A DNA stretch of 64,000 nt from Nonomuraea sp. SYSU D8015 (GCF_008065375.1 NZ_VJYI01000003.1:248001-312000); one strand, 5' to 3'. Numbered from the stretch's first letter, positions 1 through 8,034 are shown. The notes: generated by a model not told the origin, from the sequence alone. Translations and numbers: made by a program.

Positions 1-551
1 AGGACCTGTCCCGGATCAGCGTCTCCGACGTCGCCGAAGGCGCCGGAGTGAGCCGCTCGGCCTTCTACGACCACTACCGGGACGTCCACGAGCTGGCCGA
101 GGCCGCCTGCACCGCGCTGATCGACGGCCTGATCGAGTCCTTGCCGTCTCCCGGCCCCGACTCGCCGGACCTGGCGCGGGAGGCGATCGAGTCGCTGGAG
201 GTGTTCTACTCCACCCTGGCCGAGCACGCCGGGCTCTTCCGCGCCCTGCTGGGGCCGCAGGGCAGCGCCCGCGTCATCGACCACATCCGCCGTCGCATCG
301 TGGCGTCCATCCACGACCGCCAGCAGCAGGCCACCGCCGGGGACCGGCCGGGGACCGCCCGCGCCCTCGCGGACGCGGCGAACGACGTTCCCGCCGCGTT
401 CACCGCCGGCGCGGTCATCGGCGTGGCCACCGACTGGCTCCTGCGCGGATGCCCCGAGCCCCCGGCCGAGATGGCCGCTGTGACCTGGCCGCTCCTGAAC
501 GCCCTCTATCGCGTCGACGCATACGAAAACGGCCGGCGGGACGGGGGATGA
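1..551 (+). CDS. TetR-family transcriptional regulator, C-terminal part (5' end outside window)
   Basis: The reading frame is open from base 3, so the true start lies before the window. The first visible residues form the end of a TetR helix-turn-helix (ISVSDVAEGAGVSRSAFYDHY), the DNA-recognition helix of the family. About 145 mostly helical residues follow, where TetR proteins bind ligand and dimerise. The GTG at 48 lies inside the helix-turn-helix and cannot be the real start. The ligand and target genes cannot be told from this fragment. The family call is secure; the role is unknown. Confidence 0.9.
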   Translation, partial: DLSRISVSDVAEGAGVSRSAFYDHYRDVHELAEAACTALIDGLIESLPSPGPDSPDLAREAIESLEVFYSTLAEHAGLFRALLGPQGSARVIDHIRRRIVASIHDRQQQATAGDRPGTARALADAANDVPAAFTAGAVIGVATDWLLRGCPEPPAEMAAVTWPLLNALYRVDAYENGRRDGG

Positions 552-599
552 CCCCGCCCCGCCGGCCGCTGCCCCTCACATCACAGGGCCGCCGGACGA

Positions 600-1388
600 T
601 CAGAGGGGCGACGGACCCGGGAGGGTGACGAACCTGCTCAGGAAGCGCCTGGCCGTGGCGGTGTCCAGGCGGTAGTCGAAGTTGGTCAGCTTGCAGGCGT
701 CGTCGACGCCGCCGATCGTGGTGGCCACGAGGAGGTGCGAGTCGGGCCCGCCCAGGAAGTTCGGGCCTCCCGAGTCGCCGAAGCAGGTGCTGCCGTCGCC
801 CGGGCCCTTCGGCGCCAGGTCCAGCCAGCGGGCGGAGAGATCCTTGAAGGAGATGCGCGCCTGGTGACGCGTGTCGGTGTTGCGGTAGCGCCAGCCGCGG
901 GCCTTCTTGATCGAGGCCTGCGAGCCGTACCCGACCGAGGTGAAAAGGGCCTTCTTCATCCCGCCGGCCTCTTCGATGCGGTCGAGGAGACCCGGTTCGG
1001 GCAACACGGCGGGTTTGATGCCGGGGACGGGCGCGTCGAACACCACGACCGCCATGTCATGCAGCTCGCCGGACTTCTTATACCGTGGATCGGGCACGTA
1101 GCGTCCCGTGTATGTCGCTGCGCCGGGCTCGTAGCGCTCGGCGAAGGAGACCCGGGCCGTCTTCTGCCCCTTCTCGCCGCAGTGGGCGGCGGTCAGGAAG
1201 ACCGTGGGCGAGATGAGCGTGCCGGTGCAGTAGCTCCACGTGCCGTCGGCGTTGGGCGCGTCACCGATGAGGGCGCCCACTTCCGGGTGGGCATTCTCGT
1301 CGGCGGTGCCGTTGGTGATGGCCGATGCCGGTGTGGCGGCACACGCAATCCATGTCAAAACAATCAGGACAAAAGCGACAAAGCGCAT
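600..1388 (-). CDS. Secreted trypsin-like serine protease (family S1)
   Basis: This is a 262-residue protein with an N-terminal signal peptide (hydrophobic residues 3-18, likely cleavage after ASA at 21-23), so it should be exported. The S1 triad is complete: His69 in TAAHC, Asp111 in HDMAVVVFD and Ser206 in CFGDSGGP. The mature enzyme begins near ITNG, close to the IVNG-type N-terminus of activated trypsins, with almost no pro-region. It probably hydrolyses proteins outside the cell; its specificity is not known. It stands alone, converging with the TetR gene on its downstream side. Confidence 0.9.
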   Translation of the reverse strand: MRFVAFVLIVLTWIACAATPASAITNGTADENAHPEVGALIGDAPNADGTWSYCTGTLISPTVFLTAAHCGEKGQKTARVSFAERYEPGAATYTGRYVPDPRYKKSGELHDMAVVVFDAPVPGIKPAVLPEPGLLDRIEEAGGMKKALFTSVGYGSQASIKKARGWRYRNTDTRHQARISFKDLSARWLDLAPKGPGDGSTCFGDSGGPNFLGGPDSHLLVATTIGGVDDACKLTNFDYRLDTATARRFLSRFVTLPGPSPL

Positions 1389-1464
1389 TAAAGGAGGCTA
1401 TGTCCTTCTCCCGCGTCAGGAAAAGATTTGCGGCAAAAGATCTACATTGCGGCGGTTTGCCCGG

Positions 1465-1668
1465 CTACGTCTGCGGGAAATGGCAGGCCGCCTGCCGGGC
1501 CGGAGCGATCTCCCGCAGGCGGGGCCGTTCCAGCTTGCACAGGTCGCGGGCATGGGGACAGCGCGGGTGGAAGGCGCAGCCGGAGGGCTTGGCGACCGGG
1601 CTGGGCACGTCGCCCGCCAGGACGATGCGCTCGCGGCGCGGGGCCGTGCCGTCGTGGATGCGCGGAAA
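1465..1668 (-). pseudogene. 3' remnant of an oligopeptide/dipeptide ABC transporter ATPase gene
   Basis: A stretch of about 67 codons on the minus strand encodes the C-terminal signature of OppD/OppF/DppD/DppF ATPases, with RERIVLAGDVPSP followed by GCAFHPRCPHA, and ends at a TAG. The FHPRCP motif is diagnostic of the C-terminal oligopeptide-transporter extension. The upstream part, with Walker A, the signature motif and Walker B (about 260 residues), is absent. The fragment is therefore a dead 3' end, probably left by a rearrangement linked to the nearby insertion element. Confidence 0.8.
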
Positions 1669-1781
1669 TGCGCTGCCTGGCCGACGACATGGCCGCGCGG
1701 GCGGCCGCCGAGCGGCGGGAGCGTGCCGACGTGGCGCGGATATTCGAGCCCTGGACCGGTACGATTCCGCGCGATCCCTAA
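1668..1781 (+). pseudogene. Short C-terminal-looking gene fragment, family unknown
   Basis: A 37-codon frame ends at TAA 1779-1781 and encodes a polar helix followed by ADVARIFEPWTGTIPRDP. It has no ribosome binding site and abuts the transporter remnant on the other strand, so it looks like the 3' end of a gene cut by a rearrangement. I do not recognise the family. It could also be a chance frame; the only support is its position just before a good Shine-Dalgarno sequence. Confidence 0.3.
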
Positions 1782-1790
1782 AGGAGGAGC

Positions 1791-1860
1791 ATGCATGATG
1801 CGGACATCGCCTTCCACGAGGCTGTCGTGGGAGCTGAGCCGGGTCAGCGGCTCTGAATAG
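1791..1860 (+). pseudogene. Truncated 5' gene end with a strong ribosome binding site
   Basis: AAGGAGG at 1781-1787 is followed by ATG codons at 1791 and 1795. Both frames stop within 22 codons (TGA 1854-1856 and TAG 1858-1860), right at the left edge of the decayed insertion element. A near-perfect ribosome binding site leading into 21 codons suggests the start of a gene whose body was lost when the element inserted or when the region was rearranged. The product is unknown. Confidence 0.35.
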
Positions 1861-1871
1861 CTAATCGATCC

Positions 1872-3413
1872 TTAGTCCGGTTCTGGTTGCGGACACGGGA
1901 TGTGTTTCCCACCGAGGTGGGGTGGCGTGGGCGTGCAGGTGGAAGCCCGCACCCAGCGCCGCCCCCCGCGGCCGGTGCCGTGGTCGATCCCGGGTGGTGG
2001 AGTGTGCCTGAGCTGATCGTCTCCATCGGTTGTGCGCACGCCCTGGTACCGGCGGACTGCGCGGGGCAGCCTGCGGTCCGTGTGAGCGTGTCCCTCCGGA
2101 CGCTGGCCCGCCGACCGGGTGGGGCCGGGGATGGAGGGTGCTCCGCGTCGCCTGGGCACGGAGCGTGAGGTGGTGCGGTGCCGGGTGGGGCCGGTCTTGG
2201 ACCGGTCGGCCCGGCGAGTCTCGGGTGTGGTCATGAATGTGGACGACCTGACGACCGCGTCGGCTTCGAGCTCATCGATGACGCGAGGGATGGCCATCTG
2301 GCCGGTGGCACGGCCGCCCACTTCCACCCGGGTGTGGTGGGCCGGTCGGGAGCCTTGCAGTGGCGCAACGGCACCAGACACTGCGGGCAGTGCCGGGAGG
2401 TATCGCGCGCTGGGACGGTGACCACCGCGATCCCCTGCTCGGCGGCCAGGTGCCGCATGTTGTCGACGATCTGTCCGCGCACGGCCTGGGACAGTCGCGT
2501 GTTGAGGGTGCGGCCCATGCCCTTGGCCTCCATGGACCGCAGATCCTCCACATAGATCACCGTCGCGCGAGCGGCGATGGCCTGATCCACGGCCCACCGG
2601 GCGGCCGACCAGGCCAGCGCGTCGTTCAGGCCTGTGCGCCGACCGGCCACACGCTGACGCTCAGCCTTCCAGCACGGCGTGCTTGGCGACCAGGTGGTGA
2701 TCCTCGTCCTCACCGATGAGGTGTTCGTAGGCGTCGGTCTTGCCGTGCAGGCGTTCGCCCAGGCGACGCAGACGGTGCTGGCGGGCCATCACCCCGGCGG
2801 CCCGGAACTGGGCACCAGCCCCCAGCGCGGTGATGGTCCCGTCGCCGTGGCGGCGTACGGCGCCCGCGCTGAGCAGGGTGTTCAACCCCCAGTCCACGCC
2901 TAGCGCCACGGTATGCCCGGTCCGCTCGGCTTTGGGGACGGCGTGGGAGAACGACAGGTCGGCGCGGATCCGGCAGCCGCCCATGAGTGGAGACGAAGGC
3001 GGTGATTTGCCGCGTCCGCGCCTTGATCGCGCTGCCGGGCAGGGACCGGCCACCCGGGATCGCTTCACGCACCGCGTCCCACTCGGCCGCCGTGCGCTTG
3101 GCCGGGTCGGCAGGCCAGGTTTGCAGGACCCCGGCGGTCAGTTCCACCCGCCACTGCGCAGACCGCAACAGCCGCCCGGCCTGCTCCTGAACCATCCGCA
3201 CGAGCCGGTCATTGACCTGTACCCCCGCCGGGGCGGGCACGTCCCAGCCGAGCCTGCGGCGGCCAGGTCCGCACCCCAGCCCACCCGCTCGGCCACGGCC
3301 CGCGCCGACAGCGCCTCGCCGGTTTTCTCGTCCATGCCGCCGCGCAGCAGCGCGCGGGCGGTCGCGGTGCGGGCGCTCTGGCCGTCGGCCAGCGGGAGTT
3401 TGCGGTGGCTCAT
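1872..3413 (-). pseudogene. tnpB: tnpB pseudogene (RNA-guided nuclease of an IS607-type element)
   Basis: The gene is scattered over at least three frames. From the start (ATG 3413): an N-terminal segment; a helical region (VQEQAGRLLRSAQWRVEL); RuvC-I with its Asp in ALGVDWGLNTLL; RuvC-II with its Glu in VIYVEDLRSME; and the first zinc-finger pair CPQC. Just after GWKWA the frame shifts directly into ATGQMAIPRVIDELEAD. In intact actinobacterial relatives the second Cys pair and the RuvC-III motif (DRD.GAW) lie between these points. That stretch of roughly 30 residues is missing, so the protein would lack its third catalytic acid even without the frameshifts. Confidence 0.8.
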
Positions 3414-3903
3414 ACGACATGATCCCCAGGGAACCGGCGGGTCTCGGCAGCAATCGCCCGCAAGCTTCCGCCGACCGCATGCCGTACAGCCGGCCTGCAA
3501 AGGTCGTGACCAGGGATACAAAGTCCTCCAGCAGTTCGTCCCGACCGCCGGGCCTGGTGAGGTGCAGCACCTCCGCCTCGACGCCGTACACCGCGAACAA
3601 CCGCTTGAGCCCAGCCCACCCCGAACCGAGCCAGACGGTCCTCATGCGTCACCCCCACCACCGTCACCGACCCGTCCGTGACCGGCGTCAGCACCCGGTT
3701 CAGCCCCGGCCGGTTGTCCCGTAGCCCGGACGCGCGATCCCGGGCGACCTTCACGATCTCGCCGGTGGCCGTGCCCCGCAGTTCCTTTTCCTGCGCGGCG
3801 ATGCCGAAGGGGACCTTGCCGTCGACCGTCCACTGTCGAAGCGTCACCGGGTGCCACCCCCAGGCTTGGCCGCCTTGGACAACCGCAGCAACTTCACGCA
3901 CAT
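3410..3903 (-). pseudogene. tnpA: tnpA pseudogene (IS607-type serine recombinase)
   Basis: Starting at ATG 3903, the frames encode a MerR-like DNA-binding N-terminus (LRLSKAAK, then after a frameshift WHPVTLRQWTVDGKVP). They then jump to ASGLRDNRPGLNRVL and THEDRLARFG, shift frame again near 3635, and continue with GVEAEVLHL and EDFVSLVTTFAGRLYGMRSAEA. This order matches IS607 recombinases. The segment that should carry the nucleophilic serine (Y.RVSS) between the DNA-binding part and ASGL is missing. The enzyme is thus dead through both a catalytic deletion and frameshifts. Confidence 0.75.
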
Positions 3904-3907
3904 AAGT

Positions 3908-4075
3908 ATGCGTTCGCAACACCAGGGATCCCTGAGAAACCTGTATCCGGGCTTCCCGATCGAGCCCTACGAAGGCGGGCCTGACGTCTACCGGCGGGCC
4001 CTGGCCGAGCACGGCGCCCTCAACTCCGCTACGTTGCGTTTCGTCCTATCGGTCGGCGTTGAGGAGCGCTGGTGA
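3908..4075 (+). pseudogene. 3' gene fragment fused to the right edge of the insertion element
   Basis: A frame of 55 codons encodes NLYPGFPIEPYEGGPD and then LNSATLRFVLSVGVEERW, ending at TGA 4073-4075. This TGA overlaps the GTG of the dienelactone hydrolase by four bases (GTGA), the usual arrangement inside an operon. The fragment is therefore probably the real 3' end of the gene that once preceded the hydrolase, cut by the insertion element. I do not recognise its family. Confidence 0.4.
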
Positions 4076-4809
4076 GACAAGAGGTGCACATTCCGCTGCC
4101 GGACGGCGACGCGCTGACGGCGACCGTGGCACTGCCGGAGGGGACGGCTCCCGCGGGCGGATGGCCGGGGGTGGTGGTCGTGCACGAGATCTACGGCGTC
4201 GAACCGGACATGCTCGATGTGGTGGACCTGTTCGCCGAACACGGGTACGCGGCGGTCTTACCCGACCTGTACAGCCACGGCACCAGGATCGCGTGCCTGG
4301 CGCGGGTCATGCACCAGCTCGTGACCGGCAAGCCGGAGCGGCCGACCGCCGACATCGACGCCACCCGGCAATGGCTGGCCGGCCGCGAGGACGTCGACGG
4401 CGACCGGCTCGGAGTGATCGGATTCTGCATGGGCGGCGGGTTCGCCCTCGCCTACGCGGCCGGCGCGCCGCCCGGAGTGCGAGCCGCGTCGGTGAACTAC
4501 GGCCTGGTACCCCGGGAAAAGGAGGAGCTGCGGTCGGTGTGCCCGGTCGTGGGTTCCTACGGCGGGCGCGACCGGGGTTTCCGGTCGCACGGCACGCGGC
4601 TGCGGGAGCACCTGCGGGCGCTGGGCGTCGAGCACGACGTCGAGATCTACCCTGACGCCGGGCACTCCTTCATGACCGACGGCCATCACCCCATCGCGAA
4701 GCTCGCGTTGTTCCCGCTCCGTCACGGGCTCGTCCGTCCGGCGGCGGACGACGCGTGGCGGCGCGCGTTCGCCTTCTTCGACGAACACGTCGCGAACCAT
4801 GAGCACTAG
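4072..4809 (+). CDS. Dienelactone hydrolase family protein
   Basis: This 245-residue cytoplasmic alpha/beta hydrolase is the usual length for the family. The DLH triad is visible: nucleophile Cys119 in GFCMGGG, Asp167 in GGRD and His198 in DAGHSF. The Glu of VVVHEIYG near residue 39 is the residue that activates the Cys in this family. Dienelactone hydrolases open lactone rings to maleylacetate, but many members act on other esters. No catechol genes are adjacent, so the substrate is open. The start overlaps the preceding fragment by GTGA, so the gene may have lost its original promoter-proximal partner. Confidence 0.85.
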   Translation: MRQEVHIPLPDGDALTATVALPEGTAPAGGWPGVVVVHEIYGVEPDMLDVVDLFAEHGYAAVLPDLYSHGTRIACLARVMHQLVTGKPERPTADIDATRQWLAGREDVDGDRLGVIGFCMGGGFALAYAAGAPPGVRAASVNYGLVPREKEELRSVCPVVGSYGGRDRGFRSHGTRLREHLRALGVEHDVEIYPDAGHSFMTDGHHPIAKLALFPLRHGLVRPAADDAWRRAFAFFDEHVANHEH

Positions 4810-4937
4810 CCTCGTTCCGCACGAGCCGTCCCGTCACAGGCCGACGCCTGTGGAGCCGCCGGCACGCCCGCTCTTTCCCCGAGAAGACCTCCGCCGGAGT
4901 GCGGCCTGTCCAAGAGGACATTCGGTCGGATTCCCGA

Positions 4938-5556
4938 TCACGACGCCGGCGGTCGCGTGGGGAGAGGCGTGGACTGGTGGCGGGGGTCGGCGAGTTCGTG
5001 GGCGGAGCCGGCCAGCCAGATCACCATCAGGGTCTCGGCGGCCGGTATGGCGTCCGCGGGAACGTTTCCCACGCTCACGAGTAGCAGGCCCGCCAGCGGG
5101 AGCAGGAACGGCACCGCCAGGGCGGCGATGCCGTACATGACGGTGGCCCGCTGCCACCGGTCGTCGTGCCGCTGCGCCCGCAGGACCAGCACCATCCAGA
5201 CCAGGGCCGCCACGGCCAGACCGGCAGGACGGGGTAGAGCACCCGAACGCCACCGCGGCGTACAGCGCCACCCGCAGCCGGCGCGTGTCACGGTCCAGCT
5301 CAGGCGATGGCCCGGCCAAAGGGCCGCGCAGGATCTGCCACAGCGCCCAGGCCCACGGCAGGCCGGCCAGGACCAGGACGAGCAGGTTCAGCCCCGTCAC
5401 CGGGACGCCTTCGGCCTCCTCCGTGAACATCGTCAACCGCCACAACGCGCCGAGGTCGCCGGAGGTCAGCGCGATCACGGCGGCGACCGCCAGCGCGACG
5501 ACGTACACAGCCGTGACGAGCAGGGCGGGGATGCCGGAACGGTGACGACGGGCCAC
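4938..5556 (-). pseudogene. Integral membrane protein gene with a frameshift
   Basis: The N-terminal frame, from GTG 5556, gives two hydrophobic helices (ALLVTAVYVVALAVAAVIAL and LNLLVLVLAGLPWAWALW) and a third beginning at VALYAAVAFG. Reading then becomes polar nonsense. The next frame carries on with AGLAVAALVWMVLVLRAQ and VMYGIAALAVPFLLPLAGLL to a stop at 4938. The two parts together make a four- or five-helix membrane protein. The break lies at about 5230-5245. It may be a true mutation or a base-calling error in a G-rich run. The family is unknown. Confidence 0.6.
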
Positions 5557-5747
5557 GTGACACTTCCTGGGGGCGGAGAAGATCGAACGCCACCTTAGCG
5601 ACCCGCCGCCCCGAAGTCGATCAAGCAGCCCGCCGGCCGCCCGGCCGTCGAACCGGCGTGCGTGGTCGCGCGTATCCCATGCCGTACGAAGATGCGTGGG
5701 GCCTGATTCCGGCGGCGCGCTTCGACGAGCGAGACGAGAGGCAGGAC

Positions 5748-6266
5748 ATGTCTGTAGCCACGGTTGCCACGCGGATTGCGATCAAGAATGTGACCCCGGC
5801 TGTCTCCACCGCGATGAGCGCCCTGCAGGAGGCCGCCCGGGCCGCGGCGGAGGCGGCGGACATCGAGCCGGGGCTGCTCCAGCTGATCAAGATCCGCGCG
5901 TCCCAGATCAACGGCTGCTCACTCTCGCTCGACCAGCACACCCAGGACGCGCGGGCCATGGGCATGAGCGAGCAGCGCATCCGTGAGGTGCGGACGTGGC
6001 GGAACAGCAAGGTGTACACCCACCGAGAGCGGGCCGCGCTGGCCCTGACGGAGGCGATCACCCTGGTGTTCGCGGGTCAGGTGCCGAACTCGGTGTACGC
6101 CGAGGCGGCGAGCCTGTTCGAGGAGACCCAGTTGGCGGCGCTGATCTGGGCCGCGACCGTGACCAACGCGCACAACCGCATCGCCATCACCACCCGCCTG
6201 GGGGGCAGCGGCTCACCCCCGGACCTGGCCTACTGGGAGCACGGCCAACGGCCTTCCACCACGTGA
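5748..6266 (+). CDS. Carboxymuconolactone decarboxylase / AhpD-like protein
   Basis: This 172-residue all-helical protein of the AhpD/CMD family starts at ATG 5748 behind GAGGCAGG. The core motif is QINGCSLSLDQHTQDAR followed by KVYTHRERAALALTEA. AhpD proteins normally hold a CxxC pair that reduces peroxiredoxin; here the second Cys is Ser (CSLS) while the downstream His is kept. The peroxidase-type thiol relay is therefore doubtful, although CxxS proteins can still form mixed disulfides. Its last 37 bases overlap the convergent gene on the other strand. Family assignment is firm; the reaction is unknown. Confidence 0.8.
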   Translation: MSVATVATRIAIKNVTPAVSTAMSALQEAARAAAEAADIEPGLLQLIKIRASQINGCSLSLDQHTQDARAMGMSEQRIREVRTWRNSKVYTHRERAALALTEAITLVFAGQVPNSVYAEAASLFEETQLAALIWAATVTNAHNRIAITTRLGGSGSPPDLAYWEHGQRPSTT

Positions 6267-6631
6267 CCGACCACGGCATGCCACAGGGCGCGTTCGTCCA
6301 GCCGGTCGATCTGCCACGTGCGGGAGCGGAGGGTGCCGCGGTGCCGGTAGTCGCGCATGATCTGTACGTGCACGCGCAGCCGTACGAACTCCTGGAGATC
6401 GCTCTCCCCGCGCCACACCGACAGCGAACCCACCCGCCGGGTGGCCGGGTCCGTCCACAGCCACATGCCCACCGCGCCCGGCAGCGAAGGCCATAGCCGG
6501 CTCAGTGAGAAGCCGCGCAGGGCGATGCCGGGCAGGTCGAGGATCCGGTTCATCCGGTAGTCGGTCCATGCGGCGACCAGCGGGCCGGGCTGCGGTGCCG
6601 CCGGTCCGGCGATCCAGCGCGACCTCAGCAC
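6230..6631 (-). CDS. Hypothetical protein, possible monooxygenase-like fold
   Basis: This is a 133-residue cytoplasmic protein. The central part (SLSVWRGESDLQEFVRLRVH, then RHRGTLRSRTW) resembles small dimeric alpha/beta-barrel monooxygenase-like proteins, but I cannot name the family with confidence. Its start overlaps the end of the thioesterase gene by seven bases, so it is the third gene of a TetR-thioesterase-hypothetical operon. It may act on, or be regulated with, the same lipid or aromatic substrate. Confidence 0.55.
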   Translation of the reverse strand: MLRSRWIAGPAAPQPGPLVAAWTDYRMNRILDLPGIALRGFSLSRLWPSLPGAVGMWLWTDPATRRVGSLSVWRGESDLQEFVRLRVHVQIMRDYRHRGTLRSRTWQIDRLDERALWHAVVGHVVEGRWPCSQ

Positions 6632-7065
6632 GGCGCCGTCGCCGCGAGCATGAGAGGCGCGGCGGCGGCCCGGAGCTCGTCGCTGAACGGCGCCGGCCGC
6701 AGGGTCGCCGGATCGAGGTTGACGTTGACCCGGTAGCCCTCGGCGTGCACCACCTCCCGATCCTCCGACAGCACGCGGAAGCCGTACACCCCGCTGGTGC
6801 GCCCCATGCGGTCGAGCCAGAAGTGCACCACCGGCCGGCCCACCCCCGTGATGGGCACGTGGTAGGTCACCTTGAACTCCCGCACGGCCAAAAACACGTC
6901 CTTGAACGCCGACCTGGCCGGGTCGGCCGCCCAGCCGAGCCGATGCCAGAACGCCCCGATCGCCCGCTCCACCAGCACGGCGTAGCGGGAGTTGTGCAAC
7001 AGGCCCATCGCGTCCAGGTCGTCGAAATGCACCTCGACCGGTTCGAGAACGCCGCCTTCAGTCAT
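6625..7065 (-). CDS. Acyl-CoA thioesterase, 4-hydroxybenzoyl-CoA thioesterase (hotdog) family
   Basis: This 146-residue hotdog-fold protein starts at ATG 7065 behind CCGGAGGA. The catalytic-loop motif HFDDLDAMGLLHNSRY fits the D.D..G..HN..Y pattern of YbgC/FcbC-type thioesterases, with Asp as the expected catalytic residue. It should cleave acyl-CoA thioesters in the cytosol. One base separates it from the upstream TetR gene and it overlaps the next gene, so the three are probably co-transcribed and repressed by that TetR protein. Confidence 0.82.
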   Translation of the reverse strand: MTEGGVLEPVEVHFDDLDAMGLLHNSRYAVLVERAIGAFWHRLGWAADPARSAFKDVFLAVREFKVTYHVPITGVGRPVVHFWLDRMGRTSGVYGFRVLSEDREVVHAEGYRVNVNLDPATLRPAPFSDELRAAAAPLMLAATAPC

Positions 7066-7066
7066 G

Positions 7067-7699
7067 TCAATCCTCCGGGAGAAGCGCAGGGTCGGGGCAG
7101 AGCGCGCGGAGCCGCTGCAACACGGCGCGCCGGGAGCGGACGAGGGCCGCCGCGCCGTCCAGCAGCCGGGAGTGGATGATGACCATCTCCCCCAGCGCGT
7201 CGATCTCGTAGGCGAGCTGCGCCGGGTCGACGTCCTCGGCCAGCTCACCCATCGTGACGGCCTCGGCCACCAGCCGGCGGATGAACTCCTGCCAGTCGCG
7301 CATGGCCCGCGCGAGCCGGTCGCGCACCGGCCCCGGCCGGTCGTCGAACTCGGCCTGCACGGCGAAGAAGAAACACCCGCCGGGCAGCACGCCCTCGCCG
7401 TAGAACCTCAGCCGCGCCTCGTGCAGCGCGAACAGCCGCCGCACCCCCGCGGGAGCGCGAAGGGCGGGCTGCGCCACCTGCTCGGCCCACTGGCGGGCGG
7501 CCCATTCGACGGCGTCCAGCTGCAGCTGCTCCTTGTCCCGCCAGTGGGCGAAGAATCCGGACTTGCTGACGCCGGTGGCCGCCGCCAGCCGGCCGAGGGA
7601 GAGCCCGTCCAGCCCTTCGACGGACGCCAGCCCCACGGCCTGCTGAAGGATCGCCTCGCGACTCCGCATGCCGCGCAGCCGCCGACCATCTTGTGTCAT
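7067..7699 (-). CDS. TetR-family transcriptional regulator
   Basis: This 210-residue regulator has its helix-turn-helix at about residues 38-58 (LSLGRLAAATGVSKSGFFAHW) and a helical ligand domain containing GGCFFFAVQAEFDDRPG, a sequence common in one TetR subgroup. I chose ATG 7699 over the GTG at 7708. It leads the thioesterase operon, and a strong palindrome at 7718-7733 lies directly upstream, so it probably represses its own operon. The inducer is not known; an acyl-CoA or fatty acid is plausible from the neighbouring thioesterase. Confidence 0.87.
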   Translation of the reverse strand: MTQDGRRLRGMRSREAILQQAVGLASVEGLDGLSLGRLAAATGVSKSGFFAHWRDKEQLQLDAVEWAARQWAEQVAQPALRAPAGVRRLFALHEARLRFYGEGVLPGGCFFFAVQAEFDDRPGPVRDRLARAMRDWQEFIRRLVAEAVTMGELAEDVDPAQLAYEIDALGEMVIIHSRLLDGAAALVRSRRAVLQRLRALCPDPALLPED

Positions 7700-7709
7700 G
7701 GCGGCCACA

Positions 7710-7925
7710 CTATATTAACGACCGATCGGTTGTATAGTTAGGCACGCCCGGGTGGACCGCCGGAAGCCCGAACGCGGCCACCAGGCCGGGGCCGCCGCCG
7801 AAGACGGCGATGCCCGCGGCGGTCACGGTGAGGACGCCGAGTCCGTACGCGCGGTGGATCCCGCCGCCATCGCGGAGGTAGCCGCGGCCCAGTGCTTCCT
7901 GACCGCCTCTGACTCCGCTCGGCAT
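7710..7925 (-). CDS. Small membrane protein, possibly a truncated gene
   Basis: A 71-codon frame starts at ATG 7925 behind GGAAAGAGAG and contains one clear hydrophobic helix (GLGVLTVTAAGIAVFG) followed by LVAAFGLP. The tail (GVPNYTTDRSLI) is translated from the TetR operator itself, which suggests that the frame runs past a former junction. The helix plus FGLP resembles the start of DUF4267-type membrane proteins, but this is a weak guess. It could be a remnant rather than a working gene. Confidence 0.4.
   Translation of the reverse strand: MPSGVRGGQEALGRGYLRDGGGIHRAYGLGVLTVTAAGIAVFGGGPGLVAAFGLPAVHPGVPNYTTDRSLI
7718..7733. promoter_or_regulatory. TetR operator palindrome
   Basis: The core ACCGATCGGT (7721-7730) is a perfect 10-base palindrome, flanked by near-symmetrical AACG and TGTA in AT-rich DNA. 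It lies about 20 bases upstream of the TetR start, where a promoter would be. ACCGATCGGT-type sites are typical for TetR regulators, so this is the likely autoregulatory operator. Confidence 0.7.
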
Positions 7926-8034
7926 GGTGTGCTCTCTTTCCGGTGCGATGTGCGGCGCAAGGCCCCTTCGAGCATGTGGACCACCGGGGGCCGGAAAGGA
8001 ATCGCTCCCGCTGCCGCGGGCGCCAGCTGATACG

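Larger units (their letters stand above)
1872..3903 (-). mobile_element. Decayed IS607-type insertion element (tnpA-tnpB)
   Basis: Two overlapping minus-strand pseudogenes have the IS607 layout: a serine recombinase (tnpA) then an RNA-guided nuclease gene (tnpB), with tnpB starting at the end of tnpA. Both carry several frameshifts and internal deletions. IS607 elements lack terminal inverted repeats and make no target duplication, so the ends here are only the limits of recognisable coding sequence. The fragments at 1791-1860 and 3908-4075 flank it on either side. Confidence 0.75.

Noticed and set aside
1390..1401. AAAGGAGG plus ATG on the plus strand just outside the protease start
   Set aside because: The frame that follows overlaps the OppF remnant in antisense and has no recognisable content. 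The motif is probably chance or a relic.
1860..3905. Terminal inverted repeats or target duplication for the insertion element
   Set aside because: None could be found by eye, and IS607-type elements do not have them.
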